A stretch of 16,059 bases of DNA from CAYFJO01 sp964343305. Its GTDB lineage: Bacteria > Planctomycetota > Planctomycetia > Pirellulales > Pirellulaceae. The stretch is taken from NCBI GenBank assembly GCA_964343305.1, contig CAYFJO010000239.1, positions 1 through 16,059 of the forward strand, given 5' to 3'. Made by a program: the position numbers and the translations under genes. The notes beneath the pieces were generated by a model. That model did no database searches. It was given only the letters and a program-made list of their open reading frames with translations, and was not told the origin of the DNA. Shown one piece after another: positions 6,070 through 14,185 of this stretch. Each line of letters starts with the position of its first letter. The first letter of the stretch is position 1.

Positions 6070-6519
6070 ATGATCTCTCAAACGGCCGAATATGCTTTGC
6101 GTGCAGCCGTTTTTTTGGGCAACGAGCCAGGTGAGCCATGTACGACGGCGCAGATTTCGGCGGCCACGGAGGCGCCGAGCAGCTACCTGGCAAAGGTGAT
6201 GAAAGGGCTGAGCCGTGCGGGGATTGTGGATTCACAGCGTGGACTGCACGGCGGCTTCACACTGGCAATAGCTCCTGATGAACTTACCATTCTCGATGTT
6301 GTCACCGCGGTTGACGCGTTTCGCCGCATCGAGCATTGTCCACTGGGCCGGTCGGATCACACCAGCGGGCTCTGTCCGTTGCACCGGCGGATGGACAATG
6401 TGATCGCCGCCGCCGAGAAAACGTACGGCGAAACATCCATCAGCGATGTGCTGGAAGAGCCGCTCCTGTTGTGCAGCCTGCCTTGCGTCTCCAAACCGGT
6501 TAGCCTTGAAACCAGTTAG
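6070..6519 (+). CDS. Rrf2-family transcriptional regulator
   Basis: A 149-aa winged-helix regulator of the Rrf2 family (IscR/NsrR/RirA relatives), which often sense Fe-S status, iron, NO or redox. The N-terminus MISQTAEYALRA, the recognition helix area SSYLAKVMKGLSRAGIV and the wing SQRGLHGGF are diagnostic. The cluster-ligand region reads HCPLGRSDHTSGLCPLH. Cys90, Cys102 and His105 fall at the spacing of the first Cys, third Cys and His of IscR (0, +12, +15), but the middle position (+6) is Asp96. Extra Cys residues are at 24, 135 and 139. This may bind a cluster with altered ligation or sense by thiol chemistry; similar CPLG...CPLH proteins occur in other bacteria. GGGA lies about 10 nt before the ATG. 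Rrf2 genes are often autoregulated, and the downstream haem-protein genes are candidate targets (inference). Confidence 0.92.
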   Translation: MISQTAEYALRAAVFLGNEPGEPCTTAQISAATEAPSSYLAKVMKGLSRAGIVDSQRGLHGGFTLAIAPDELTILDVVTAVDAFRRIEHCPLGRSDHTSGLCPLHRRMDNVIAAAEKTYGETSISDVLEEPLLLCSLPCVSKPVSLETS

Positions 6520-6580
6520 CCTTGCCCACCAACTTTCCGAGTAACAATCTTACCTAGCGCGCCATTGTCGTCGTTGCAGA

Positions 6581-6629
6581 GTAGGATCGATTTCCAATCC
6601 GTCCAAGACGCTTTGAAAAACCGTTGTAC
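6581..6629 (-). repeat. 49-bp double-hairpin repeat, degraded inverted copy
   Basis: Read on the minus strand, this 49-nt stretch matches the copy at 14186-14234 at 42 of 49 positions without gaps. It keeps the core GGACGGATTGGAAATC and the TTTCAAA loop, but the outer arms have decayed, so the palindrome is weaker. It lies between the Rrf2 gene and the PSCyt/PSD1 gene. Confidence 0.75.
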
Positions 6630-6662
6630 AAACCTGCACGAACTCCATTAGTAGAACGCGAT

Positions 6663-9600
6663 ATGAAGCTTCCATCGAGTCCGTTTGCGTCAGCCGCCAT
6701 GTTAGTAGTGTGCGTTTGCCTCGCTCGCGCCGATTGGTTCTCGTTAAAGGCCCACGGGCAAACGCCGAGCTTTGTCACGACCAAAGTCCTGCCGCTGCTC
6801 AAGGCCAGATGTTACAAGTGCCACGGACCGCAACTTGATGAACCTAAAGGCAATCTGCGACTGGACACACGAGCCCGCATCCTCACCGGCGGCGACAGCG
6901 GAGCGGCGATTGTGCCGGGTGAACCAAGCAAGAGCCTCTTGGTTGACTCGATCAACTGGACTGGCGACTACGAAATGCCGCCAAAGTCGAAGATGCCCGC
7001 GGCGGAGATTGCCATCCTGACGAGGTGGGTGGAGATGGGCGCACCCTGGCCCAATTCATCCGATGGCGAGCCGGTTGTCAAGGCAGTATTCCCGCTCCAT
7101 CAGCGGCGGGCAAGTCATTGGGCCTGGCAAGCGGTCAAGCACTTCGAGCCGCCCGCCGTCAAGGATTCAAGTTGGCCGCGGCAGCCGTTGGATCATTTCA
7201 TTCTGCAAAAACTCGAAGCGAAGGGACTGACTCCCGCATCGCCGGCCGATCGACGTACATTGATCCGACGTGCCTCGTTTGCCTTGATTGGTCTTCCGCC
7301 GACGCCAGAAGAAGTCTCGGTGTTCGTGGATGATCCGGCTGCGACGGACGAGGCGTTTGAGATGGCCGTTGATCGCCTGTTGAAGTCCTCACACTTTGGC
7401 GAACGTTGGGCGCGGCATTGGCTCGATCTGATGCGCTACGCCGAATCGCGTGGACATGAGTTTGATCACACGGCACCGAACGCCTACCACTATCGTGACT
7501 ACGTCATTCGTGCGCTGAACGGCGATCTTCCTTATGACCAGTTCGTCGTCGAGCAACTTGCCGGCGATTTGCTCCCGCAGCCGAGGCTGCATCCGGCCCA
7601 AGGCAGCAACGAATCGGTGCTGGGAACTGGGTTCTGGTACATGGGCGAGTGGGTGCATTCGCCGACGGACATTCGCCAAGACGAGGCTGACCGCATCGAC
7701 GGCGCGATTGACACGATTGGGCGAGCTTTCTTGGGCATGACGATCGCCTGCGCGCGATGCCACGACCACAAATTCGATGCGATTTCGACGAAAGACTACT
7801 ACGCTTTTGCCGGGTTCGTACAGAGTTCGCGGTATCGGCAAGTTCGCTTCGACACGATGGAGCACAACCGACAGGTCGCCCAACAACTCTGGACGCTTCG
7901 TCGCAAGTACGAAGCTGAGATGAGCCATACAATCGGCGAGTCATTGAAGCCCGTTGTTGGCCGCTTGGCCGCTTATCTGCTGGCCGCACGCGACACGATT
8001 TTGAACGCAGAAAACGTTGACGATCCCAGCAACCTCGACACTGGCGTGCTGCGGAAGCTTGTTGAACATTTTGGCCAAGCGAAAGAAAACGTCAACGATC
8101 CGCTGCATCTTTGGGCCTTGGCGTGTCAGGCAGAATCCAACGTAGACGAGTTGGTCGCATCATGCGCGGAACGATTACAGGCCGAGCGCGCGAAACAAGA
8201 GCGGAGCGACGTGCGCATCCTTGTCGACTACGCAAAAACGAGCGAGCACGACTGGGCGCAGGATGGCTTCGCATTTGGCGATGGACCGGTTCGTCCAGGC
8301 ACATTGCGTTTGGGCAACGATGCGGCAAATCCAGTTGCAGGAGTCTACACGTACGGCGCGGCGCGACGAGATCCGTTGTGGAGCGGGCTGGCGTTGGCTG
8401 CCGGAACGGAAAAAGACCCGGGCGCGTTGGGCAAGGTCTCGCGCAGCGGCCAGACGCTTTGCACGCCGACGTTCACGATTCAAAGTGGTACGATTCATTA
8501 TCTCGTCAAAGGCGCGGCCAAAGTCCAGGCCGTTGTCGATTCACATCGCTTGATTGCGGGGCCGCTGCACGGAGCGTTGATTCAGAGTTTCAAAACGGGT
8601 GATGAACATCGGTGGATTAGCCATCGGCTTGATCGTTACGTGGGACATCGCGCTCATTTGGAATTCGTGCCCGATGACGATGGCGAGCTTGAAGTGCTGA
8701 TGGTCGTGGATGGCAAGACCAGTGGGGTAGGCTTCCAGCTTGCCGAAAACGCGTTAACAAATGCTCAAATCGCAAGCGGGAAGCTTACGCTACGGACGCC
8801 AGAATCGTTGGCCGCAGCGTTGGAAACAGTCTTTGCCGCAACATGCAACAAGCTGTCCGCCGGCGCCGCGAAGTCTCCCATGGATTTGGACGAAGCGCGA
8901 CTGGCGGATTGGATGTTACAGCACAGAAAACTGTTTGTGGCGCCAGAAAACTTGGCTGACGAACAGCGCACCACGATTGCCAAAACGTACTTTGAAAGAC
9001 GTGCGAAACTTGCATCGCAAATCAAAAAAACGTCGCGAACGGCGATGGCGATTTGGGATGGAACGGCTGAAGACGAGAGGTTGCTGATTCGTGGCCACAG
9101 CAACAACCCGGGCGAACTTGTGCCGCGGCGTTTCCTCGAAGCGATCTCAGGGGCCAAGCCGACGAAGTACGCAACCCGCAGTGGACGGCTCGAATTGGCT
9201 CGTCAAATGGTCGATGCCAAAACGAACCCGTTGATCGCCCGCGTGATGGTCAATCGCGTTTGGCAACATTTGTTCGGCCAAGCGATCGTGCCGACGCCCG
9301 ACAACTTTGGCGTGCTTGGCCGCCCGCCATCTCATCCCGAACTGCTGGACCATTTGGCCGAGCGGTTCGTCGCGGGTGGTTGGTCGATCAAAACTTTGAT
9401 TCGGGAAATCGTGACCAGCCAAACTTGGCAGATGTCAAGCAAGCCGCTCGACACGCGGGCCGAACAAGAAGACCCGGACAATGTGTTGTTGCATCGCATG
9501 CATGTGCGGCGGCTGGAAGGCGAAGCAGTTCGCGATGCGATTCTGGCTGTCTCCGGCCGATTGGATCCAACACTGGAAGGTCCGCCAATTCCGGTCTATC

Positions 9601-10052
9601 TGACGTCATTCATGACTGGCCGCGGACGACCTCGCGGTGGCCCGCTCGACGGCGCCGGACGCCGCAGCATTTATACATCTGTTCGCCGAAATTTTTTGTC
9701 GCCAATGATGCTGGCGTTCGATGTTCCGATTCCAACGCAACCAGCCGGACGGCGCAACGTCTCCAATGTGCCGGCTCAGGCATTGATCCTGATGAACGAT
9801 CCGTTCGTCAAACAGCAAGCCGAGACGTGGGCCCAGCGCATGCTGACCGAGCAAGGTATGACACCCGAACAACGCGTCCGTCGGATGTATGAATTGGCCT
9901 TTGCTCGGCCGCCGACCGCGGATGAGCTGTCCGATGCCCTGGCCTTTTTGCAACACGCCGCGGTGGACGACCAGTGGCAACGCGACCCCGCGCGCTGGAC
10001 CGATCTCGGACACGTGTTGTGGAATGTCAAGGAGTTTATTTTTATTGACTAA
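6663..10052 (+). CDS. PSCyt1-PSCyt2(DUF1549)-PSD1(DUF1553) exported haem-motif protein
   Basis: A planctomycete-type exported protein of 1129 aa. Residues 1-33 are a signal peptide (MKLPSSPFASAAMLVVCVCLA). PSCyt1 is a c-type cytochrome-like domain at about 37-115 with haem motif CYKCH (50-54) and MPP as possible axial Met. DUF1549/PSCyt2 spans about 160-390, with HWLDLMRYAESRGHEFD and a second motif CARCHDHKFD (363-372). A middle region of about 390-800 includes a beta-rich, binding-module-like stretch (about 520-690, with FTIQSGTIHYLVKGAAKVQA). PSD1/DUF1553 spans about 815-1080, with VNRVWQHLFGQAIV and the conserved RRNVSNVPAQAL. The ATG at 6663 is preferred over the in-frame ATG at 6624 because it starts directly at the signal peptide. 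Biochemical function is not established for this family; periplasmic electron transfer linked to the DUF1501 partner is inference. It is followed after 74 nt by that partner. Confidence 0.93.
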   Translation: MKLPSSPFASAAMLVVCVCLARADWFSLKAHGQTPSFVTTKVLPLLKARCYKCHGPQLDEPKGNLRLDTRARILTGGDSGAAIVPGEPSKSLLVDSINWTGDYEMPPKSKMPAAEIAILTRWVEMGAPWPNSSDGEPVVKAVFPLHQRRASHWAWQAVKHFEPPAVKDSSWPRQPLDHFILQKLEAKGLTPASPADRRTLIRRASFALIGLPPTPEEVSVFVDDPAATDEAFEMAVDRLLKSSHFGERWARHWLDLMRYAESRGHEFDHTAPNAYHYRDYVIRALNGDLPYDQFVVEQLAGDLLPQPRLHPAQGSNESVLGTGFWYMGEWVHSPTDIRQDEADRIDGAIDTIGRAFLGMTIACARCHDHKFDAISTKDYYAFAGFVQSSRYRQVRFDTMEHNRQVAQQLWTLRRKYEAEMSHTIGESLKPVVGRLAAYLLAARDTILNAENVDDPSNLDTGVLRKLVEHFGQAKENVNDPLHLWALACQAESNVDELVASCAERLQAERAKQERSDVRILVDYAKTSEHDWAQDGFAFGDGPVRPGTLRLGNDAANPVAGVYTYGAARRDPLWSGLALAAGTEKDPGALGKVSRSGQTLCTPTFTIQSGTIHYLVKGAAKVQAVVDSHRLIAGPLHGALIQSFKTGDEHRWISHRLDRYVGHRAHLEFVPDDDGELEVLMVVDGKTSGVGFQLAENALTNAQIASGKLTLRTPESLAAALETVFAATCNKLSAGAAKSPMDLDEARLADWMLQHRKLFVAPENLADEQRTTIAKTYFERRAKLASQIKKTSRTAMAIWDGTAEDERLLIRGHSNNPGELVPRRFLEAISGAKPTKYATRSGRLELARQMVDAKTNPLIARVMVNRVWQHLFGQAIVPTPDNFGVLGRPPSHPELLDHLAERFVAGGWSIKTLIREIVTSQTWQMSSKPLDTRAEQEDPDNVLLHRMHVRRLEGEAVRDAILAVSGRLDPTLEGPPIPVYLTSFMTGRGRPRGGPLDGAGRRSIYTSVRRNFLSPMMLAFDVPIPTQPAGRRNVSNVPAQALILMNDPFVKQQAETWAQRMLTEQGMTPEQRVRRMYELAFARPPTADELSDALAFLQHAAVDDQWQRDPARWTDLGHVLWNVKEFIFID

Positions 10053-10053
10053 C

Positions 10054-10106
10054 GTAGGACGGATTGCCAATCCGTCCATCATGGTCGGATTAGCAATCCG
10101 ACCTAC
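10054..10106. repeat. Paired GTAGG-CGGATT hairpins between the PSD1 and DUF1501 genes
   Basis: Two hairpins: GGACGGATTG-CAATCCGTCC in 10054-10077 and GGTCGGATT-AGC-AATCCGACC in 10083-10106. The two 24-nt units are inverted copies with three mismatches and share outer GTAGG/CCTAC ends, so they can also fold as one long stem. It starts directly after the stop codon and is related by its GGACGGATTG arm to the 49-bp repeats in this window. Confidence 0.8.
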
Positions 10107-10126
10107 ATTGAATTAGGCACGAAACT

Positions 10127-11569
10127 ATGTTCCCATGCAACCGAACACTCGACCCGCCGATCACGCGGCGCGATATGCTTACCCAATGTGCCGGCGGCTT
10201 CGGCGCGGTTGCTATGACGGCGCTGATGGCCGACGACAGTTTTGCGTCTCCCGACTCCGACACTCCGCCCAGTCCGCTCGCTCCCAAGCCAACCCATTTT
10301 GCACCCAAGGCCAAGAACGTCATCTTTCTCTACATGGACGGCGGTCCGTCGCAAGTCGATACGTTTGATCCCAAGCCACGCTTGGACAAGGAAGACGGCA
10401 AACCGTTCGGCATGAACGTCGACAAGAAGACGCTGCAGTTCGACAACATGGGCCTGACGCTAGCCAGTCCCTGGAAGTTCAAACAATACGGCCAAAGCGG
10501 ATTGCCAGTCAGCGATTTGTTTCCCCATCTCGGCAAGTGCGTCGATCAAATCGCCTTCATCCGTTCGATGACGTCGAAGTTTTCGGAGCACACCTTCGCC
10601 AACTACTTCCTGCACACTGGCCATCCCATCCAAGGCCGGCCGAGCATGGGTGCGTGGGCGACGTATGGCTTGGGCAGTGAGTGCCAAAACTTGCCCGGCT
10701 TCATCGTGCTCAACGGCGGCCTGACACCGCCTGGCGGACTCGACAATTTCAACAGCGGTTATCTTCCGGCCACGTATCAAGCGTCGGTTTTCAGCGCGGG
10801 CAACGTGCCCGTGGCGAACATCAAGCCGTGGGAATCAACGCCCGAGCGGCAGCAAAGCAAACTCGACCTGATGCGTCGTCTCGACCGGCGAGTCATGCAG
10901 CGGATTGGCCGACTCGACAAACTCGAAGCAGCCATCGCCAGTTACGAAGTCGCTGCCCGGATGCAGACGGCCGTCCCAGAGTTGATGGATCTGGCCAACG
11001 AATCCAAAGAGACGCTCGATCTGTACGGCTTGAACGACGAGTTCAAGAACACGCAGACCTATGGCCACATCTGCCTCGTTGCCCGACGGCTGGTCGAACA
11101 CGGCGTGCGATTCATCGAACTGACTTGCCCCAGCGGCAACGGCGATCGCTGGGACCAGCACAACAACCTGCGGGACGGGCACTACAAGAATGCCAAGTCC
11201 GTCGACAAACCGATTGCCGGTCTGTTGATCGATCTCGATCGACGCGGTCTGTTGAACGAAACGCTGGTCGTGTTCGCTGGCGAATTTGGCCGCACGCCCT
11301 TCGCCCAAGGTCGCAATGGCCGCGACCACAACCGCTTTGGCTTCACCGTCTGGATGGCCGGCGGCGGAGTCAAAGGCGGCACGGTGTACGGCGCGACCGA
11401 CGAATATGGTTACAAAGCCGTCGAGAACAAAGTCGAAATCCACGATTTACACGCCACCATGTTGCACCTGCTGGGAGTGGACCACACCAAACAAACTTTC
11501 CGTTTCGCCGGTCGCGACATGCGACTGACCGACGTCCACGGCCACGTAGTAAAAGAAGTCGTAGCCTAG
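10127..11569 (+). CDS. DUF1501 family Tat-exported protein (PSD1 partner)
   Basis: A 480-aa DUF1501 protein, an alkaline-phosphatase/sulfatase-superfamily fold found in abundance in planctomycetes. The N-terminus carries a twin-arginine signal, TRRDML at 13-18 followed by a hydrophobic Ala/Gly stretch ending near SFASP, so folded export with a bound metal is expected. Conserved family motifs are NVIFLYMDGGPSQVDTFDPK (first metal-binding region), HTGHPIQGRPSMGAW, WDQHNNL, VFAGEFGRTPFAQ, GRDHNRFGFTVWMAGGG and, at the end, HDLHATMLHLLGVDH. The length is normal for the family. An AGG-type ribosome binding site (TTAGGCACG) precedes the ATG. It follows the PSCyt/PSD1 gene by 74 nt on the same strand, the usual planctomycete pairing, and the two are likely co-transcribed. 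Substrate and reaction are unknown; hydrolase activity is inferred from the fold only. Confidence 0.93.
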   Translation: MFPCNRTLDPPITRRDMLTQCAGGFGAVAMTALMADDSFASPDSDTPPSPLAPKPTHFAPKAKNVIFLYMDGGPSQVDTFDPKPRLDKEDGKPFGMNVDKKTLQFDNMGLTLASPWKFKQYGQSGLPVSDLFPHLGKCVDQIAFIRSMTSKFSEHTFANYFLHTGHPIQGRPSMGAWATYGLGSECQNLPGFIVLNGGLTPPGGLDNFNSGYLPATYQASVFSAGNVPVANIKPWESTPERQQSKLDLMRRLDRRVMQRIGRLDKLEAAIASYEVAARMQTAVPELMDLANESKETLDLYGLNDEFKNTQTYGHICLVARRLVEHGVRFIELTCPSGNGDRWDQHNNLRDGHYKNAKSVDKPIAGLLIDLDRRGLLNETLVVFAGEFGRTPFAQGRNGRDHNRFGFTVWMAGGGVKGGTVYGATDEYGYKAVENKVEIHDLHATMLHLLGVDHTKQTFRFAGRDMRLTDVHGHVVKEVVA

Positions 11570-11576
11570 CAACATT

Positions 11577-11625
11577 GTTGGACGGTTTTCCAGACTGTCC
11601 GAGACGGATTGAAGATCCGTCCCAC
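11577..11625 (+). repeat. 49-bp double-hairpin repeat after DUF1501
   Basis: The same 49-nt length and layout as the copy at 14186-14234: a GTNGGACGGT start, an internal imperfect hairpin (GGACGGT..ACTGTCC), then GACGGAT-TGAAG-ATCCGTC and a CCGTCCCAC end. It starts 7 nt after the DUF1501 stop codon. The position suggests a 3'-end stem or terminator-like role, but no T-run follows. Confidence 0.75.
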
Positions 11626-11658
11626 GGCATACCGCCACACCCGTTTCACAATCCAGGG

Positions 11659-11687
11659 TTGACACGCCGACTAATTATGGATAATAT
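11659..11687 (+). promoter_or_regulatory. Putative sigma-70 promoter for the CxxCH protein gene
   Basis: A perfect -35 TTGACA (11659-11664), 17-nt spacer and -10 TAATAT (11682-11687). It predicts transcription from about 11694, leaving a leader of about 180 nt before the ATG at 11877. Confidence 0.6.
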
Positions 11688-11712
11688 CATCTTTTAATCC
11701 ATATATCCCAGT

Positions 11713-11726
11713 TTGATTGACATCAA
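11713..11726. promoter_or_regulatory. Perfect FNR/ANR-type box
   Basis: TTGATTGACATCAA matches the FNR-class consensus TTGAT-N4-ATCAA at all ten specified positions. Its centre is about 26 nt downstream of the start predicted from the promoter at 11659-11687, which would suit repression or a roadblock. It could instead activate a second promoter nearer the gene, but no good -10 was found at the required distance. Confidence 0.5.
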
Positions 11727-11876
11727 GAACTAAATCCACCTGCCTTTTTGACGGCACATCAAGCCCCACACTGATTGTCGCCGTCACCCACCACCAAACA
11801 CTCCATCCCCGAGTGGCCAAAAAACTCACACAAATATTGCAGTGTATTAATTTCTCTTTCCACCGAAAGGCACCCT

Positions 11877-12416
11877 ATGAAAGACATGAAACGATTCATT
11901 GTGTTAACACTCTGTGCGGCGTTTGTCGGCAGCGTGATTTGGTCGATGCAGCTAGCCAGCGCGGCGGACAAAAAGAAGAAAAAAGATCCCGCCGCCGAAC
12001 GCACTCGCAAGACCGTCCGAATGCTCGACGACGTTTACAAGACAGCGGTCGTGCTGATCACGACGCACTATGTCAACGACGAGGACGACCTGCCGGCGGG
12101 AACAGCGGCGATCGCTTTGTTCGAGGCGGTTGGCAAGAAAGGTTCGCATCAAGTGCGGCTGATCGACGCCAGCGGCGAACCGCTGGAAGACAAGAACGTG
12201 GCCAAAGACGATTTTGAAAAGATGGCGGTCAAGCAACTCAAGGCCGGCGAAACCTGGTACGACGAGATTGTCACGGACGGCAAGAAGCGAACGCTGCGGG
12301 CGGCCACTCCGATCCCGGTGGTCCTGAAAAAGTGCACGATGTGCCACGAAAACTACAAGGACTTCAAAGGCAGCGAACCGATTGGGATTTTGAGCTACAC
12401 GATTGCGATCGAATAG
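11877..12416 (+). CDS. Exported CxxCH protein, DUF3365/Tll0287-like
   Basis: A 179-aa exported protein with one c-type haem motif. Residues 1-29 are a signal peptide (MKDMKRFIVLTLCAAFVGSV ... ASA), followed by a Lys-rich start to the mature protein (ADKKKKKD). The body is a mixed alpha/beta domain with TLRAATPIPVVLKKCTMCHE near the C-terminus. This arrangement, PIPVVLKKCxxCH followed by a short GILSYTI end, resembles DUF3365 (Tll0287-like) haem domains, which are PAS-like and occur alone or as sensor inputs. The ATG at 11877 is chosen over the in-frame ATG at 11775 because GAAAGG sits 6 nt before it and the signal peptide begins there. It has its own promoter region and lies downstream of the PSD1/DUF1501 pair; a role as haem-based redox carrier or sensor is inference. 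The family call is from motif layout only. Confidence 0.85.
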   Translation: MKDMKRFIVLTLCAAFVGSVIWSMQLASAADKKKKKDPAAERTRKTVRMLDDVYKTAVVLITTHYVNDEDDLPAGTAAIALFEAVGKKGSHQVRLIDASGEPLEDKNVAKDDFEKMAVKQLKAGETWYDEIVTDGKKRTLRAATPIPVVLKKCTMCHENYKDFKGSEPIGILSYTIAIE

Positions 12417-12434
12417 GGGCCGGTAAGGAACAAA

Positions 12435-12464
12435 ACAGGAGTCTCGCCAGTTCGAGACTCCTGT
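12435..12464 (-). terminator. Strong hairpin terminator, best on the minus strand
   Basis: A perfect 12-bp stem ACAGGAGTCTCG (12435-12446) / CGAGACTCCTGT (12453-12464) with a 6-nt loop. On the minus strand it is followed by TTTTGTTCC, so it fits an intrinsic terminator for the protoporphyrinogen oxidase gene, about 180 nt past its stop. On the plus strand it lies 18 nt past the CxxCH-protein stop but lacks a T-run there; it may work in both directions between the two convergent genes. Confidence 0.75.
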
Positions 12465-12641
12465 CTGTCCAAAAAAACCCGTGCCGCGAGCCAGCACCAA
12501 ATGGAAAATGGTTGGATCCTCGTGCACTTTGAAATGCGACGATCGTATCTCAGATTATCAGTTGCAATCGTGTCACAACAATAATCCCGAGTTTCGGCAG
12601 GTCACCGAGAGTTCGTATCACATGCACCAGTCGGTAGATGT

Positions 12642-14105
12642 CTATTGAAGCACCGGGGCTTCGCGGCGTTCGCTGACAATCCGTTCGGCTGCTTGCTCGC
12701 CGCTGTGGATGCAGTTGGGCATGCCGACTCCGTGATAGGCATTGCCGGCCAGGTGAAGTCCCTTCAAATCCGTTGTACGTGATTCGATCTGTTCGACCAG
12801 CTCGCAATGGCCGAGGCAATACTGCGGCATGATCGGCGGCCAGCGGCTGATGTGGTCGAAGATCGGCCCGCCTTCAATGTCGAGCAATTCTCGTAGCTCG
12901 CTCGTCGCAATGTCGCGAAGTTGATCATCCGGCAGTTCGGCAAGTTCTGGCTGACACGCTCCGCCGATGAAGACTCGAATCAACTCACAACCATCCGGCG
13001 CGCGGCCAGGATATTTGACGCTTGAAAAACTTCCTGAAAGGATCTTGCGATTTTCGACATGAGGGACGACAAAGCCGAAACCGTCGAGCGGATGGCCGAT
13101 TTGTTCGCGTTGATAGCCGAGTGATACGATTGCAACTGGCGTGTGTGGGATTCGGTCTAACTGGGCGGCAAGGTCACTGTCGATGTCCGCCAACAGCCGC
13201 GCCGAACGATGAGCCGGCGTCGTGAGGATCAAGGCGTCGACATCGACGCAGCACGCGGTGTCGCCGCCGATCAATAGCGTCCAACCGCCATCGGCTTTCT
13301 GATTCAGTTGTTCAACCGGCGAGTTTAGCCGCACTGCATCTTCGGGCAATCTCGCCGCCAGAGCGTCAACAAGACTGGTCAGCCCGTCGCGCGGCGTCAT
13401 GAACATGCTGTATCGAGCACCGCTGCTGGAGCCGTCTTGGCTTCGCCGTGCCGCCGCTTGCTTCCATGCACCGCGAATCAGGCCGCCGTGTTCGCGCTCC
13501 ATGTCGAGAAACCGCGGCATGGTCGCTTTGACGCTTAGCTTCTCCGGATCGGCGGTGTAGATGCCGCCGACCAACGGTTGCACCAGTCGCTCGTATGTCT
13601 CTCGTCCAAGACGACGAATTGCGAAACTGGCGAGACTTTCGTCGTCGTCCGATTTGCAACGCGGCACGAAATATTCCCACGCCAAACGCAGCTTGGCCCG
13701 CCAGCTCAAGATGGGTGTCGTCAACACCGGCCAAATGCGGCTGGGTGCCATGATCAGGAATCCTTCCGGTATCTTGTGCAGCCGGCCTTTGCGAACGACG
13801 AATGCCTGACGATGCGTGTCATTGGTCCTGACCAGTTGATCTTCGAAACCGATGCGGCGGCAAAGGTCAACTGCCCACGGCACGTTGGTGATAAAATTGT
13901 CCGCGCTGCGCTCCAAAGAAAACCCGTTGCTTTTGACCGTCTCCAGCACGCCGCCGAGGCGACTGCCCGCTTCGAACAACATCACGTCAAGCGCCGGTTC
14001 GAGTTCAACCAATCGATGAGCAGCCGCCAGGCCCGTGATGCCGCCGCCGATCACAGCGATTCGAGGATGAGGGTTTGGTCGGTCGTTCACGGCACCTGGA
14101 TTCAC
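12642..14105 (-). CDS. hemY: Protoporphyrinogen oxidase, HemY type
   Basis: An oxygen-dependent FAD enzyme of haem synthesis, oxidising protoporphyrinogen IX (or coproporphyrinogen III in the alternative route); called hemG in some annotations. The 487-aa length is typical. The FAD-binding motif VIGGGITGLAAAHRL is at 18-32 and is followed by the ribose-binding acid in LFEAGSRLGG. Also visible are ERSADNFITNVPWAVDLC, VQPLVGGIYTADPEKLSVKA, SMFMTPRDGLTSLVDALA, and the C-terminal LHLAGNAYHGVGMPNCIHSG FAD-closing segment, all characteristic of this family. The start is GTG at 14105; a second in-frame GTG at 14090 is possible, and no in-frame ATG gives a full FAD fold. It stands alone, convergent with the CxxCH-protein gene and divergent from the second DUF1501 gene. 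Supplying haem to the neighbouring CxxCH proteins is a reasonable but unproven link. Confidence 0.93.
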   Translation of the reverse strand: MNPGAVNDRPNPHPRIAVIGGGITGLAAAHRLVELEPALDVMLFEAGSRLGGVLETVKSNGFSLERSADNFITNVPWAVDLCRRIGFEDQLVRTNDTHRQAFVVRKGRLHKIPEGFLIMAPSRIWPVLTTPILSWRAKLRLAWEYFVPRCKSDDDESLASFAIRRLGRETYERLVQPLVGGIYTADPEKLSVKATMPRFLDMEREHGGLIRGAWKQAAARRSQDGSSSGARYSMFMTPRDGLTSLVDALAARLPEDAVRLNSPVEQLNQKADGGWTLLIGGDTACCVDVDALILTTPAHRSARLLADIDSDLAAQLDRIPHTPVAIVSLGYQREQIGHPLDGFGFVVPHVENRKILSGSFSSVKYPGRAPDGCELIRVFIGGACQPELAELPDDQLRDIATSELRELLDIEGGPIFDHISRWPPIMPQYCLGHCELVEQIESRTTDLKGLHLAGNAYHGVGMPNCIHSGEQAAERIVSERREAPVLQ

Positions 14106-14185
14106 ACGATTTCATGCGTGGTAGCTGCAGCACACTTACTGTTGTTCTGCTGCTTCTCAGTTCGTTGTTTTTTCGTGCATTTTGT

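Larger units (their letters stand above)
11570..11876. other. Control region upstream of the CxxCH protein
   Basis: This 307-nt gap has no credible gene. It contains, in order, a 49-bp double-hairpin repeat (11577-11625), a sigma-70-like promoter (11659-11687), an FNR-type palindrome (11713-11726), a pyrimidine-rich leader, and a strong Shine-Dalgarno GAAAGG (11865-11870) six bases before the next ATG. Confidence 0.7.

Noticed and set aside
7389..7989. Minus-strand frames of 160-180 residues inside the PSCyt/PSD1 gene
   Set aside because: They are antisense to the conserved DUF1549 coding region and have no family features.
10681..11697. A 338-residue open frame in another plus-strand frame over the DUF1501 gene
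   Set aside because: It is Arg/Gln/Pro-rich with no domain and overlaps a clear DUF1501 gene. High GC leaves alternative frames open.
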